Positions 11,601 through 23,930 of a stretch of 64,000 bases of DNA are shown here, piece after piece; positions within the stretch are counted from its first letter, which is position 1, and each line of letters begins with the position of its first letter. The notes below the pieces were generated by a model that was given only the letters and a program-made list of their open reading frames with translations, ran no database searches and was not told the DNA's origin. This DNA comes from Beta vulgaris subsp. vulgaris. Its lineage: Eukaryota; Streptophyta; Magnoliopsida; Caryophyllales; Amaranthaceae. The DNA is taken from assembly GCF_026745355.1 (NCBI RefSeq), contig NC_079207.1:33304020-33368019 (forward strand), in the 5' to 3' direction. The translations under genes were made by a program, and so were the position numbers.

Positions 11601-12640
11601 AAACACTAGTCCTCTCAGAAATGGAACATCATGCCATGGAGCTAAAAAGCCTACATCGCCAACTTAGCTAAAGCAAAGGTTCCTGTCAGTTCCAAATCAA
11701 CTCCAAGCCTGTCGATGCCTGAGGAAAGAGCTAAGACCTACAAAGAGGTTGCTCCAAAATCCCATTGCAAACCAGGGGAATAGAGGGGTTAAAGGCTTCA
11801 AGAGGTGAGATGTGCTCATCATGTGCAGACAAACTAACTTTTGAAATGGTTAGAACACAAATCATCCAAAATGATCCTGCCTATGTACCTGGTTATTAGC
11901 ACCCATTTCATAAAAGGTCCAGAAGTCAAGGACCAAGGGAAAATAATGGCCTTGGGTCATAAACTTCCTCAAAAAGAAAAGAAAGGGATCCAAGCCAAAC
12001 TCATGTACCTAAAATTCTCAAAAGGAAGGAAAAGCCCCATGGGAATCAAGGAGATGCACGGCTTAAGTCAGTGGTGAGGGTAGCACCACTACAAGATGTT
12101 TAAAACCTACACAAAAGTAAGTCATCAAGGATGAAAGAGTTAAGCATCAAGGCTGCTGCAGCCAGGGCTTAAATCAGCACCGAAAACGTGCAGAAGTCCC
12201 TTATAGCAAACATCAGAATTGATGAGGAAGCTTTATAAGCTGGTATCACAAGATTGTTGCCTCCAGAAGAAAAACAACCTGATTCATCATCTATAAAGAT
12301 GGATGACAAGCAGCATCAAAGAAAGGATTATCTTATGAAAGAGACTCTGGGTAATGGTGCTAATGAAGACTATGATTCAAAGTTTGGATCTGAAGATCTG
12401 AATTTATTATTGTCAGATAGTGACCTGTTGCTAGATGGAGAACCATTGATGATTGAATCTCCTATAGAAATTGGCGAGAGCTAGAACATGCAATGTAATG
12501 TAGTCATGCTACCAACAAAGTTCAAGAAGTCAGAAGACCAACTTAGAATCTAAACCACTGCTACATCATGGGCAAACGAGGTTGATAAGGAAGAGAGGGC
12601 AGGTAAAATCAAAGTTACTTCTTCTCGAAGTTTGTCTTCC
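11601..12640 (+). other. Degenerate gag-protease spacer
   Basis: This 1-kb stretch lies between the gag zinc block and the protease. It gives only short frames, including an acidic Leu-rich one at 12254-12484. Tat elements have a poorly conserved linker at this place, and I see no separate gene. Confidence 0.5.
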
Positions 12641-12681
12641 TACTTGAATACACCTTAGAAAAAGTATCGAGTAAAACATCC

Positions 12682-13203
12682 TTGAAAGCTAATCTTGAGA
12701 AGCTAATTATAGACAAAATCTTTAGATCAGTTGATGTTAGCAATAAGCATACTAAAGCTTTATTCCTAAATGTGGATTTTGAGGGAGGTCGTTTAGGCAA
12801 AGTATTAGTAGATACTAGAGCTATTGTTAATATTATGTCACTCTCTATATTTAGGAAATTAGGAAAAACTAGAATAGATTTGCATAATATACAAATCAAC
12901 ATAACTAGTTTTTCCGGTCTATCAGAATAGGTGGAAGGAATGGCTATTCTAAAGATAGGGGTAGGAACTAAAACTACTTTTACTGGTTTCTTCATGGTGG
13001 AAAGTGGTACTAACTATAATGTCATACTAGGAAGAGATTGGTTGCATCGTAATTATGTTATTCCATCACCACTCCATCAAATTTTAATCTTATGGAATGG
13101 TGACACTTATGAAATGGTACAAGCATATGAGGAAGTTTGCCTAATCATATCTCTAAAGTTAGTTCCCACTATCAAAATTGCGGTTGCTCTACAACTTGAG
13201 TGA
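12682..13203 (+). pseudogene. Tat-type aspartic protease, active site altered
   Basis: The frame 12682-12930 has GKVLVDTRAIVNIMSLSIF. The catalytic D-(T/S)-G triad reads DTR (Asp at 12811), a change expected to abolish activity. After one stop the same frame continues with GTNYNVILGRDWLH (12931-13070), the conserved C-terminal ILGRDWL block of gypsy proteases. The protease cleaves the gag-pol polyprotein in an intact element. Confidence 0.85.
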
Positions 13204-13382
13204 CAAACTCACCAAGAGATAGAAGACTCAAGTGTTATTCTCATTGAAGAAATCGAGGACGTCCCAGAAGTTGAAGACATTCAATCAAAATATGAATATG
13301 TTCAACACAGACGTCAAGCTATGATCAATCACTAGCTCTAGTTAATTTATAGAGTTAGACTATATTTTTCTTTGTCTATCAT

Positions 13383-14400
13383 GTGTGTAGACCAAGAATA
13401 ATATGTCCTATTGTTGATCAAGCTATGAAAGATTTAGTTTTCAGAAAATACCAAGAGAATTCTCTTATAAACTCTAATACATGTTGCTCAACCTTACATG
13501 AATCTAAATCTCAAGAAGAAGATGATGAGAACGTATGGGATAAAAGTGATGATATTAAACAGGAAGTTCATGACCCACTAGAAGAAATGAATTTAGGGGA
13601 TGATGAAAATCCACGTTTTACTTACATAAGTAAACTTCTTACTAATCAAGAAAAACATGAAATAATTGAAATTCTAAAAGAATTTAAAGATTGTTTTGCT
13701 TGGGAGCATCATAAAATGCATGGTATTACTAGAAAAATAGTAGAACATAAACTACCTATCAAAGAGGGATATAAGCATGTAGCACAGAGTCCTAGAACAC
13801 TAGTGCATGAACTAACAGAACCTATAATATAGGAGATAAACAAACTCCTTAAGTCAAAGTTCATAGGGCCTTGCCAATATGCTAACTGAATTTCTAATAT
13901 AGTCCCAGTAGTTAAGAAAAATGGCAAGATAAGAATTCACATTAACTTTAGGGATTTAAATGAAGAAACACCTAAAGGTCAATATCTCATGCCTGTAGCC
14001 GATCTTCTAATAGATGCAACATCAAGATATGAATACATATCTTTTATGGATGGATACGCATGATACACTGGCTAAGGATTGCATAATAGGACTATAATAA
14101 AGCAGCCTTTAGATGTCCAAAATCATTAGGCTTGTTTGAATATGTGGCCATGCCATTTGGTTTAAAAAACGTTGGCGCTACATACCAACGGGCAATGGGG
14201 CAATATTTAAGGATATGATTGGTAAGATCATGGAAGTCTATGTGGATGACATACTCGTAAAATTAAACGTTTTTCTCAGACATAAAGAACATTTGATTAA
14301 GTCATTTACTAGAATGAGAGGATATCACCTAAAAATGAATCCAGTTAAATGTGCATTCGGAGTTAAAGCTAGTAACTTTTTAAGGAAATCTCATCCATAA
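13383..14400 (+). pseudogene. Tat-type reverse transcriptase, broken
   Basis: The N-terminal approach (FKDCFAWEHHKMHGI, VEHKLPIKEGY) is open from 13383 to 13832. After a stop the frames continue with VPVVKKNGKIRIHINFRDLN and YLMPVADLLID, then EYVAMPFGLKN with GATYQRAM near 14140-14200. The metal-binding motif YVDD is intact at 14239-14250, inside a 61-codon frame. Stops at 13833, 13889 and about 14060 and several indels break the gene. The order and motifs identify gypsy RT with confidence. Confidence 0.9.
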
Positions 14401-14559
14401 AAATGGAATGGAGATTGACCAAAATAGGGCAAATGCAGTATTGGTAGCTAAGCCACCTTCTAATAAGAAAGAACTGTAAAGGTTCCTTGGACATGTCAAT
14501 TATGTTAGGAGGTTAGGGCCAGTCTAGCTGGGAAAACTAAAAAGTTTTCATCTCTATTG

Positions 14560-15010
14560 AGGTTGAAACATGAATAAGATTTCAGATGGAATAAGGAGCA
14601 TCAAAAGGCTTTTGATCAAATCAAGCAAGATTTAGCAAGTCCTCTTGTATTGATCCCTCCAGGGCAAAATGGAAAACTATTAAGGTTATACCTATCTGCC
14701 TGTGAAAATTCCTTTGGTACTCTCCTTACTCGAGAAAACAAGCAGGGACATAAGCAGGCTATTTTCTATCTAAGTAGAATTCTGCATGATACGGAGAGAA
14801 GGTATATCATGGCAGAAATATGGTGTTTGTGCTTATATGATGCATCAATTAAGCTCATACATTATTTCATGGCTTTTACAATAGAAGTGGTGTCTCCAAC
14901 AAATGTCATAAAGTATATGATATCCAAACTTTCATAAAAAGGTAGGTTAAGCAAATGGAGTCTACACTTACTACAATTTGATGTGATATACGTGTCATAA
15001 AAGGTAGTAA
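14560..15010 (+). pseudogene. Tat-type RNase H (first)
   Basis: The best frame (14650-14937) reads LYLSACENSFGTLLTREN, AIFYLSRILHDTERRY and TIEVVSPTNVIKYM. These match the RT-linked RNase H of plant gypsy elements (LYL...AVSAVLV, YYVSK.L..AE.RY, VVVLTD.PL). The catalytic acidic positions are partly replaced. A frame continuing past a stop gives GRLSKWSLHLLQFDVIY, the usual connection to the next domain. Confidence 0.8.
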
Positions 15011-15400
15011 AAGGTCAAGCTCTAGCTAACTTATTAGCAACCCATCCTTGCTGTGAATCTGGAATCATTGATGATGACATCCTTCCATGGATATTGTTCT
15101 TTCATGGATCTAATACCATAGAAACAGCAGGAGTTGGAGTATATATATTCTATCTCCCGACAAGGTTCCAACTAACTTAGCAGTAACCCTAAAGGGTACA
15201 TGCACTAACAATAGAGCATAATATGAAGCTTTGTTGATTGGGTTGGAATTGTTATTAGAACCGGGGGCTAAGAATGCCAAGGTATACGGAGATTATCAGT
15301 TGGTGATTTATCAAATGATTGAGAATTTTAAATGTATATCATCGATATCACAGCAGTGTAGCTAGAAAGCACAAGAATTGGCTAAAAAATGTAAGATATT
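15011..15400 (+). pseudogene. Second (archaeal-type) RNase H, Tat-lineage marker
   Basis: After the first RNase H the frames read WILFFHGSNTIETAGVGVY, CTNNRA*YEALLIGLELLLE and YGDYQLVIYQM. These match the plant aRNH pattern (W.LYFDGSS...GAG.G, TNN.AEYEAL..GL, GDS.LV..Q). The first Asp (DG to HG), the Glu (AEYEAL to A*YEAL) and the Ser after the last Asp are altered, so it is inactive. This domain places the element in the Tat lineage rather than in Athila or the chromoviruses. Confidence 0.78.
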
Positions 15401-15639
15401 ACTTTCATACACATTCCTAGAGAAGAAAATAGAATAGCATATCAGTTATCCCCAATAGCTTATACTAGAGAAGAGATACCCTCGCAAAACGAAGATATCA
15501 TTCTCCAAGAAAAGGTCCTAGATCAGAGAATATATTAGAAGTCTATAGAATTTCAATATTCAGGGTGGAAAAGGACTAGAGTCATAAAATTATTCACTAT
15601 CTCCAAAACCCAACAAGGACGAAAGTGCAAAATATAGTT

Positions 15640-16778
15640 AAAATGGTTGCAATCAAATTACGCATGCATTTTGGTGACCTGCAGATTAAGGATCTAGAAG
15701 GATTACTTTTGAAATGTGTGGATGCTGGAGAGGCTTTAACACTCATGGCAGAAATTCATCAAGGACTATGTGGTGCTCATCAAAACAGCTTAAAAATGAG
15801 ATGAATGTTGCATGCATGAACATGGTTTCTGTTGGCCTACTTGGAGAAAGGATTGTATATATTATGCAAAAGGTTGCAAAAGATGTCCTCTAAGAAGCAT
15901 TCATACATCCTAGTGGTGACCGATTACTTCACCAAATGGGTGGAGGCTCAGGCTTTCAATAAGATCAATACTCAGGTTGTAATAAATTTCTTGGAAGAAA
16001 AAATCTTTACAAGATTTCAGATTCCATAAACTATAACCTTTGATCAAGCCGCCACAATATTCAGAACCCCTGACTTGTTGGACTATCTTAATCAATTTGG
16101 GGTTACTAAGTTGCATTCAACACCTTACTATGCTCAGTCAGATGGTCAAGCTAAGGCGACCAATAAGATCATAGTGAAAGGGATCTCAAAGATGATAGAT
16201 AATAATCCAAGGTAATGGGATAAATTGTTGCTATATGCCTTATGGGCCTACAAGACCTCCAAAAGGGAAACAAGAAGAGTTACTCCTTTTAACTTAATTT
16301 ATGGACACAATCTAGTAATCCCTGTTGAAGTTACGTAAAGTCATCTAGGATAGCCAAACAAATGGGATTATCCGGAGACGACTATTCATAGGCAATAAAC
16401 ATTGAAGTTATGGATGCTCTAGAAGGTAAGGAAGAAGCTATGGCTAAAATGAGAATCCAAAAAGAAAAGGTTGATAGGGCCTACAATAAAAAAGTAGTGT
16501 CTAAAGACTTTCATGATAATGATAAAGTCTGGAAATTATTTCTGCCAGAAGCAGCTTACAAAGATCTCCAACTAGTGAAATGGTCACCTAAGTCGCAAGG
16601 TCCCTTTATCATTCATAAAACAATGTCTGGAAATGCATACCTATTAAAAGATATAAATAACAACATAAAAGATAGAGCCTTAAATGACAAATTTTTAAAG
16701 AAAAGAGAGAATCCACTAAATGGATTTCTTCTATCCAAGAATATTTTAGAAATAATCCTATCATACAATAGGATCTAA
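15640..16778 (+). pseudogene. Tat-type integrase, catalytic residues lost
   Basis: A degraded N-terminal zinc region (HQGLCGAHQNSLKM, about 15755-15800) is followed by the core YILVVTDYFTKWVEAQ, with the first catalytic Asp at 15922. The second block reads TFDQAATIF instead of T-D-N-G (about 16038). The third reads SDGQAKATNK with Lys for the catalytic Glu (16153), so two of three positions are changed. The C-terminal region (16410-16778, 122 codons open) has AYNKKVVSKDF, VKWSPKSQGPFIIHK and LNDKFLKK, typical of Tat integrases. Confidence 0.88.
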
Positions 16779-18987
16779 AACATACAAAGGGAACTTGTGC
16801 AAAATCAACTAACTGATTTTACCTAATAGGTACTAACATAGCTCTAATATGTTACCCACTTTAACTTACGCAAAATGATCAAAAATACTTTTCTTAAAGT
16901 ATTTAAAAAGACTCGATCACTTAAACACCAGTACAAGCTCATGTATATTGCGGAGGAATGTTTAACTTTGCAATGTGGCTTTATAGTTAGGACCCACCAA
17001 TACGTGTTCATGATGAAAAATAGTTTAGAATGTTTGCGTGATTGACGTTGCAATCAATATCTTACATAAAGTATTTAGCATAAAAATATCGAAGTCTTCA
17101 GCATATGGGTTTCTTTATGGGATTAAGATGAGGAGATCTCCCAGAATCTTACTAACTCCGAAGAGAGAGATGTATGGCACTTCAAAACGGCAACATAAAT
17201 CATTCAAATGGACTTCCTAAGTCTTCATCACAACTCCAAACGTGACCCACCTTTGTCTCCCTTAAACTGTTGTTTTCTATTCTAAAGGCCTTTCCCTCTC
17301 TTTTTCTCACCAAGTCAAAATTTCCCATATAAGATAATCAAAATCCATAACATGATTACTTTTGGTATAAAGCTTATACTCTTTCCAGTTGTTAAATTTG
17401 ACAATTTTAATCATCTTTAGCATGTCATACTGTCATAGTCGTTAACAATGGTTATTTCACATATATACATATAAGACATCCCCATTATATATAGAAAGAA
17501 CATGCTAGGATAATCTAAATCAATGTGTATATATATGAAGACTTTTCTCAAGAAGATACATGGTGTATTAAGACATTAATTAATCAAGATGCATTCTTCT
17601 TATTTGAATTTTCTTTAACTTATCTTAACTCAATTGGATTTATCTAAACTTATTCAAACTAATTGAAATTAAATTCATATGATATTATAAATTATCTGAA
17701 CTCATGAACTGATCTAAACTTCACTAAAATTTCCTCAACTTATCCACACTTATTAAACTCAACTTTTTTTTTAAAAAAAAGGTGAACAAATCAGGTACGA
17801 AGCTATGTAGTAACATGCTACCGCTGCTTTTTTTTTCAAAAAAAATTCCAAAAAAGTCGAAAAAGCTAAGCACCATATCTGCGTCGTTTCACTCTCAAAC
17901 TCATAGCCTCACTCTTACTTTCTCTCTCTCGCCTCTCGGTCTGTTCTTCTCTATTTCTTTTCAATATTTTATGTTATTTCTTCTTCCTCTAACTTTGCTT
18001 GTTCAATTATAGGTCTATGATTTTTGAATCTATAGATTTACGTGTTACGTGAATGTATAAAATTATAAAATCTGTGTGAATTGTAATTCCAGATTTGTGA
18101 ATATGTTAGTGAATTATTACTTGTAAATATGTTAGTAAATTATAATTTATGGATTGCATAATAGCAGTTCACGAGTGTGATGTTGCAAATTTGTAATGTG
18201 AGTTGTGAGGTTCTTTTTAGTATTCTAAAGTTGAATTACAATGAGAATAAGAAAATTCTAGGCATAGTTGACTTGATTGGTGGATTCTTGTATACTCGTG
18301 TTATGTTTATAAATGTATTTCATAATTATGAGCAGAACAACACGAGAGATATCTCAAGTTTTTTACAAGGACACCAAATGGAAATCGAGTTAATTTGAAT
18401 TAAAATATCACGCAACTTAACCAAGCTAACACAAATTTTTCCCCATCAAGTAGTATACTTTATTCCTCCATCTCAAAATCGTTCAAAAACATGAGAACTT
18501 TTCATGAATAATTGTAATTTTTCTTTTAATACCGTGAACAAAAGTTGTATTTAGATTTTTTTTACGTTTTGAATTTAGTGGGAATTTTTTTTTGGGGTTC
18601 CATACTATCACACAAGTACGTTATCCCTCATCGGAAATTTTGGCTCCGAACCTGGAACAAACGTACCCTCACTTTGTAACAATCTTAAGAAACTTGTTTG
18701 AAAAAATAGAGTTATATAGAGACTTAAAAAAGATATACATATAAAAAGCTTTAGATAGCAAAGTATTATAGTCTGATTTTTAATTCATAGACAACCAAAA
18801 AAATTATTTATAGTATGTTTAGTGTTTTTTTATAATTAGAAGGACGAGAGAGACTTTTTGCCATTTTGTTTGAACTAAAGATGCATATTTTTTATACAAA
18901 ACTTGTTACTAGGTCTGCGCTATGTCTCGGGTAAGAAAATTTTACTTTCTTATTAGTATTACACTTTAAATTAAAAACAATAAATTT

Positions 18988-19130
18988 CACTTGGTCTAGT
19001 GGTTAAGACTTTAGTATATCAACTTGAAGTCACGGAATGAAATTATGTGGATTACATTTAGTAAAATCTCCTTGGAGAAAATGTCATGTGACACTGTTAC
19101 TTCTTTAGAAACGCCTTTTAATATAAGTGA
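18988..19130 (+). repeat. Possible tRNA-derived SINE
   Basis: TGGTCTAGTGGTTAAGAC matches a Pol III box A (TGGCNNAGTGG-type), as in plant SINEs and tRNAs. About 35 bp on, GGAATGAAATT occupies the box B position but is a poor match to GGTTCGANNCC. No cloverleaf can be drawn, so it is not a tRNA gene. I found no target duplication and the 3' end is uncertain. Confidence 0.45.
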
Positions 19131-20859
19131 AAGGTATTTGAAATATATTTTTTACATAAAGTACTTAAGTAGACACTTATCTCTTAAGGTCAATAATGTT
19201 TAGCAGGCAAGTTATCCTAATAATAACTTGATCATGTATGATTATTGCGGGTCCAACACATTTTGGATTTTGAGGCTTTTATCTTCCTTCTAGGAGACCT
19301 GAAATGATGCTGGGAGATCTAGGGCATAGATTAGAATCTCCCATAGACCATAAATGTTTTGCTAAACTCAACTACCACTTATCTTTTTTCTTGCTTTTGT
19401 ATATGTGCGGATCCAATAACTTTTCTTTAGATTTTTTCTCACTCTTGGGAAGGTTGGAAACTGGGGATTGGGCCACCTTCTCCACTAATGGGGCTCAAGG
19501 CAAGTTTTGGTCTCACACTCTCATGTGCAAAAAAGAAAAGATTTGCGTTTAGGAAGTGATCACGTTATTTAATCAATGCCTATAAATGTTTCGTACTTAA
19601 AAAAGTTGAAAATAAATTTGGGTTAGGGTTGTTGGGACCAACTGATGCCAATTGCCAAGTAAGCGATAGCTTTTTGTTCAATAACATTGTTTTCTAGTTA
19701 TTCTAGACTTCGGTTGGTCTTCATGTGATCAAATTTCTTACATCTCGAGGGTATTATTCTTGCATCAATGAGGTTCATGAACTTGAAATTTAGTGTGGGA
19801 CCAAGGTAGGTTAATTTGGGAGATTTTTGGTTCATATATAGCCAATCAGCTAAGTATGTGTTAGTGGCCTTTCTTACTTAATCATTCAGTACAGGGTTTG
19901 GTATTATGTAATCCCAATGGTTGTGGGTTTTCTAAAGTTCTCTATGCTTTCGTAATTCCTATAGTAAATTTGAACTACAAACTTGTAAAATATACTTTGC
20001 TCACTAAGTGCAATAATAACTAAACAAACTTAGATTTTGGTAAAATAGAAAGACAAGATCTGCAACGCACTATTATTAATTTTCAAATTTTAAATTTGCG
20101 TATATTATACTTTTATATTCAAATATATATTTTCTTATCTCTCCAATAAACTTACTGTTTATTTCTTTAACATAGTTCACAAGAAAAAATATACTATCTT
20201 AAATATGAAATTTATTTCACCTACTAAATGTAACGTGATGACTCTTTTGCTAACTCCTTATTTGAGTGAAATCGGAACTAAAGTCCTACGGGATATAGTA
20301 TTTTAAGGGATATTATATAATTCCTTCAATTTGTAGGAAATGTTAACATTTATATGTTTGCATGACAACAAGGAAATTGTAACTCATTGAAATTTGATTG
20401 CTTAAGTGAGAGCTAGTTACAAAACTTCAATTGGCATATAGTCATGTTTCATGGCAAGTTATATCTACCATAAATTCTTAATCACTTTATTTTTACTACG
20501 TGGTTTCAACCAAACAATTTTCTTTTTATATTTTTTTTTAATTTTTATTTTTCTTATTTATAAATGTATAACGATATTTTAGCAAAAATTTACATATATT
20601 TTGTATCATGGGTGGCATTCACATATACAGTTGCGTCCTCATTTTCTATCTCCTCATGGGATATTTTTTTTCGAGAACTACTCCAAAAATAGTTATCTTT
20701 GAGCTCGAGGTTTGTTCACTCTGGCAAGTTTTTACATAATATCCATTGATTCAGATATATTGTACATAAACATATTTTGGAATTTTTGGGTATTATCTCT
20801 CAATTATTAGATTTTTTTGTCTTACACTTTTAATATTATGCCTTAGTTTAATAGACAAT

Positions 20860-21260
20860 AAATTTGTGACTCATTGTTCAAGGTGAGACAATCAATGTTC
20901 AACACTTTAATTTAGTCTCATTATTCAATACCAAAACTCATTGATGAGCACTTGATCAAATTCATTACTCAATACCTAATAATACTCTTATTCAATACAT
21001 TACTCTTTATTTAGTATGCTAATTAAACTTATTGATCAATACTTTATAATCACTGTTTAATGATTGAGACTCATAGTCTGAATCCTTTGATTCATACTTT
21101 AATGTAATATGAGAGGGTGGAGAGTGGAGGCACATTGTGAAATTAAATACCTTAGAACCATTGTTTAATATTTTAGAATCCTCATATCCAATACCATAGA
21201 CACATTGATCATTACACAAGAAATCATAATTTGAAACCTTATATTCATGGTTCAATACTC
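20860..21260. repeat. Degenerate short tandem repeat, about 20-25 bp units
   Basis: Variants of TCATTGTTCAATACTTTA recur about every 20-25 bp (for example TCATTATTCAATACC, TCATTACTCAATACC, TTATTGATCAATACTT). The 78-codon minus-strand frame across it (21019-21255) is a by-product with repeating Tyr/Glu/Ser patterns, not a gene I would call. Confidence 0.7.
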
Positions 21261-21284
21261 AAAATTCTAATTTAAACCTAACAA

Positions 21285-21285
<1 letters not shown>

Positions 21286-21320
<35 letters not shown>
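21286..21320. repeat. (TA)n microsatellite
   Basis: A 35-base TA run. Confidence 0.97.
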
Positions 21321-21323
<3 letters not shown>

Positions 21324-22601
21324 CGATCTCACGAATATGGTGATGAGACTATCTAATCTAAGTTGGGGTGAAACAGTCTCAAACAATATTATCTTTTTGT
21401 TAACAAATTATAAATTAAATAAAATACCTATATTACTTTTTTTATTGTTAAAAGGAAAAGGGGTAGCACATAATTTTCTCCACTGATAGAGGGAATACAC
21501 ATGTGAGGGTGCTTCATCTTAAGTGGGGACTTTCACCTTTCTTTTCAATATTTGTAGTCTTTCACATTTAAGAATTAAGATCTTAGATAAACTATTTGAA
21601 CAAAGTTTTGTTTTTCAAGCGCCGCACGATGGGGAACATAGGGTCCACATGTGCATGTCCTTGAGAGATGGACCCTACATGAAACATTGAGATAAACCCC
21701 ACATCAATACATCTTTCTTTTCATTTCTTCTCTTTCGTCCCTCACTATCTTTCCTTTTATTTTATTTGATGAGATGCTAGTAGTTCAGAAATCAAGTAGT
21801 AGTGAATGATGGAAAATGTCTGAACTAAACTTTTCCCTAGGTTTTCAACAACAAACTGTCCTTTTAAACAAAAGAACTTGAGCTTGTTTTTCTTTTTTTC
21901 TTTTTCTGAGACGAAGAGTTATAACTTGTTGGAGTGGCTTCCACCACTACAAACTACATAGAAATTAAAATCATTACGGGCTTTATTAGCTAAGGAGGGA
22001 CCCGGACCATAGCTTGATCAAATTAATCAACGACTTTTCTTTTGGTGTTGATTGAATTAAAGTGATGCCCCCTCATACATTACCATTTAAGATCGACTGA
22101 ATCCTGGACTGGCCCACCATAGATGTGTTTATCAAAGAAAATCAACCATAATTAAATGCTTTTTTAAAGTTAATTTGGATTATTATTATTTTCATACATG
22201 ATCCTAATCATGATACAACTTCCATTAACTTTTTCATCATCTTTGTTCCCTTTAGGCTACCATTAAGATCTAAACAAGGAGAAATTCAATTTCTGTTTTA
22301 AAAAATATGTTGTTTTTTCCCAAACTTTACTTTGTTTGCAAGTTGAATTAAGATCCTTTTACACATGCATATGTCTAATATTCATAATTCATATTAATCT
22401 TATGTAATATAAGAACAATGTTGTAAAAGTTAGTAGGGTCTACTAAGATTTCGCAGCAGCTAGATAGAGGCAAATGCGAGAAGGAAGAGAGGTGCAAACA
22501 TGCTTAACAATGTATATATTGAATTTCTTCAACCAATCAGAAATATACTTTTGATGAGAAAGAAATAAGCCTATGGAAGCACTTTATCCGCTGTTTACTA
22601 T

Positions 22602-23005
22602 TGTTTATGTCTAGAAATTGAGGGTGATCACAAATGCTGATGTGTGCTGAGAGACTTGATGTAGGCCCCAAGAAGGTATGTCTGAGCTCCGTACGTCAGA
22701 ATCCCTGCAAAACAAGGTTAACCTACCACGGGGTGGTCCCGAGATCGCCCCTCCGACGCTCAATTCAGTTGATGATTGAGGTAGAGAGAGAAATGGTTCA
22801 ATGTAGAGAGGGACGCTCTGGTTTTTGTAGCTTAGAATTGCGTACCTTTGTCTAATGAGACAACCCCTATTTATAGAGGATAGGAGCCCCAATAAATGAG
22901 GGTATTTTAGTCAGCTCCAGCTGGTGGAGGATTGGCTTCCCTAGATGCAGGGGTATTTTAGTAACTTTGCCATAGGTGGACTGGTCCAGGAAATGGGTCC
23001 AAACA
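22602..23005 (-). repeat. 3' LTR of the pol-less element
   Basis: About 404 bp, nearly the same as 39917-40327. Read on the minus strand it starts TGTTTGGACC and ends in CA. The TATA box TATAAATA lies at 22875-22868. The two copies differ at a scatter of sites and by small indels, for example near 22695-22710. Confidence 0.92.
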
Positions 23006-23019
23006 ATTAGCCCCAAGCC
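23006..23019 (-). promoter_or_regulatory. Polypurine tract of the pol-less element
   Basis: On the minus strand GGCTTGGGGCTAAT directly precedes the 3' LTR. It is the expected plus-strand primer for reverse transcription. Confidence 0.7.
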
Positions 23020-23180
23020 AAGTAGTCGAAGTAGAAATCGCCATTTTAGTTCGGTTGATTGGCGGAATAAGGTGATTGCACTTTTGCCGATGTTGAGCGG
23101 GACCCGAGAATTCTCATGCCGGATCGTAGTAGAGGAAATCTTCTGGCGCTAGGATTAACCAATCACGGGGGTCTCGCTAA

Positions 23181-23870
23181 GTGAATTTGTTTGCACTTAG
23201 CTATTTTCGCTAAGTGGTAGGGTACTCCTGGCATAGCCGATGAGGTACCGCGAGATACACGCTCGACTCGGGAGGCTAATATGAGCCCCATGTTTAGCCG
23301 AGGAGGTGAATTTGTTTGCACTTAGCTATATTTCGGCTAAGTGGTAGGGTACTCCTTGCATAGCCGAGGAGGTACCGCGAGATATACGCTCGACTCGGGG
23401 GGCTAATATGAGCCCAATATTGGCCGAGGAGGTGAATTTGTTTGCACTTAGCTATTTTCGCTAAGTGGTAGGGTACTCCTAGCATAGCCAATGAGGTACC
23501 GCGAGATACACGCTCGACTCGGGAGGCTAATATGAGCCCCATGTTTAGACGCGGAGGTGAATTTGTTTGCACTTAGCTATATTTCGGCTTAGTGGTAGGG
23601 TACTCCTGGCATAGCCGAAGAGGTACCGCAAGATACACGCTCGACTCGGGAAGCTAATATAAGCCCCATGTTTGGCCGAGGAGGTGAATTTGTTTGCACT
23701 TAGCTATTTTCGCTAAGTGGTAGGGTACTACTGGCATACCCGAGGAGGTACCGCGAGATACACGCTCAACTGAGGAGGCTAATATGAGCCCCATGTTTGA
23801 CCGAGGAGGTGAATTTGTTTGAACTTAGCTATATTTCGGCTAAGTTGGTTAGGACGCTCCTCTTATGACT
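23181..23870 (-). repeat. 125-bp tandem array with 251-bp higher-order dimers
   Basis: Copies of GTGAATTTGTTTGCACTTAG start at 23181, 23306, 23432, 23557, 23684 and 23809 (the last with one mismatch), a spacing of 125-127 bp. Two subtypes alternate strictly: TATTTTCGCTAAG in units 1, 3 and 5, and TATATTTCGGCTWAG in units 2, 4 and 6. Amplification therefore used a dimer. Frames crossing the array are products of the repeat. Confidence 0.93.
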
Positions 23871-23930
23871 GAGGAGGTGCCAATGAACGAGTTTCCCCAC
23901 TGGGGAAGGCTTTGTTAGCTCCATGCTTCC

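Larger units (their letters stand above)
7909..16830 (+). mobile_element. Tat-lineage Ty3/gypsy element, decayed
   Basis: Order on the + strand is an LTR-like leader, primer-binding site, gag, protease, RT, RNase H, a second RNase H, integrase and integrase C-terminus. The second RNase H between RT and integrase marks the plant Tat/Ogre/Retand lineage. Stops and frameshifts occur every few hundred bases, and three catalytic motifs are altered (protease DTR, integrase D-Q and E to K). I could not find a 3' LTR, and the left edge at 7909 is an estimate, so the boundaries are approximate. It is an old copy. Confidence 0.85.
16850..22596. other. Long spacer without recognised genes
   Basis: About 5.7 kb is AT-rich and holds only short frames. 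I see a possible SINE at about 18988, a degenerate short tandem repeat at 20860-21260 and a TA run at 21286. The frames at 17782-18012 and 19304-19552 are not supported by any motif I recognise. I see no LTR or TIR pair, although old fragments may be hidden here. Confidence 0.5.

Noticed and set aside
18988..19060. tRNA gene
   Set aside because: Box A is good, but box B is degenerate and no cloverleaf can be formed. SINE remnant is more likely.
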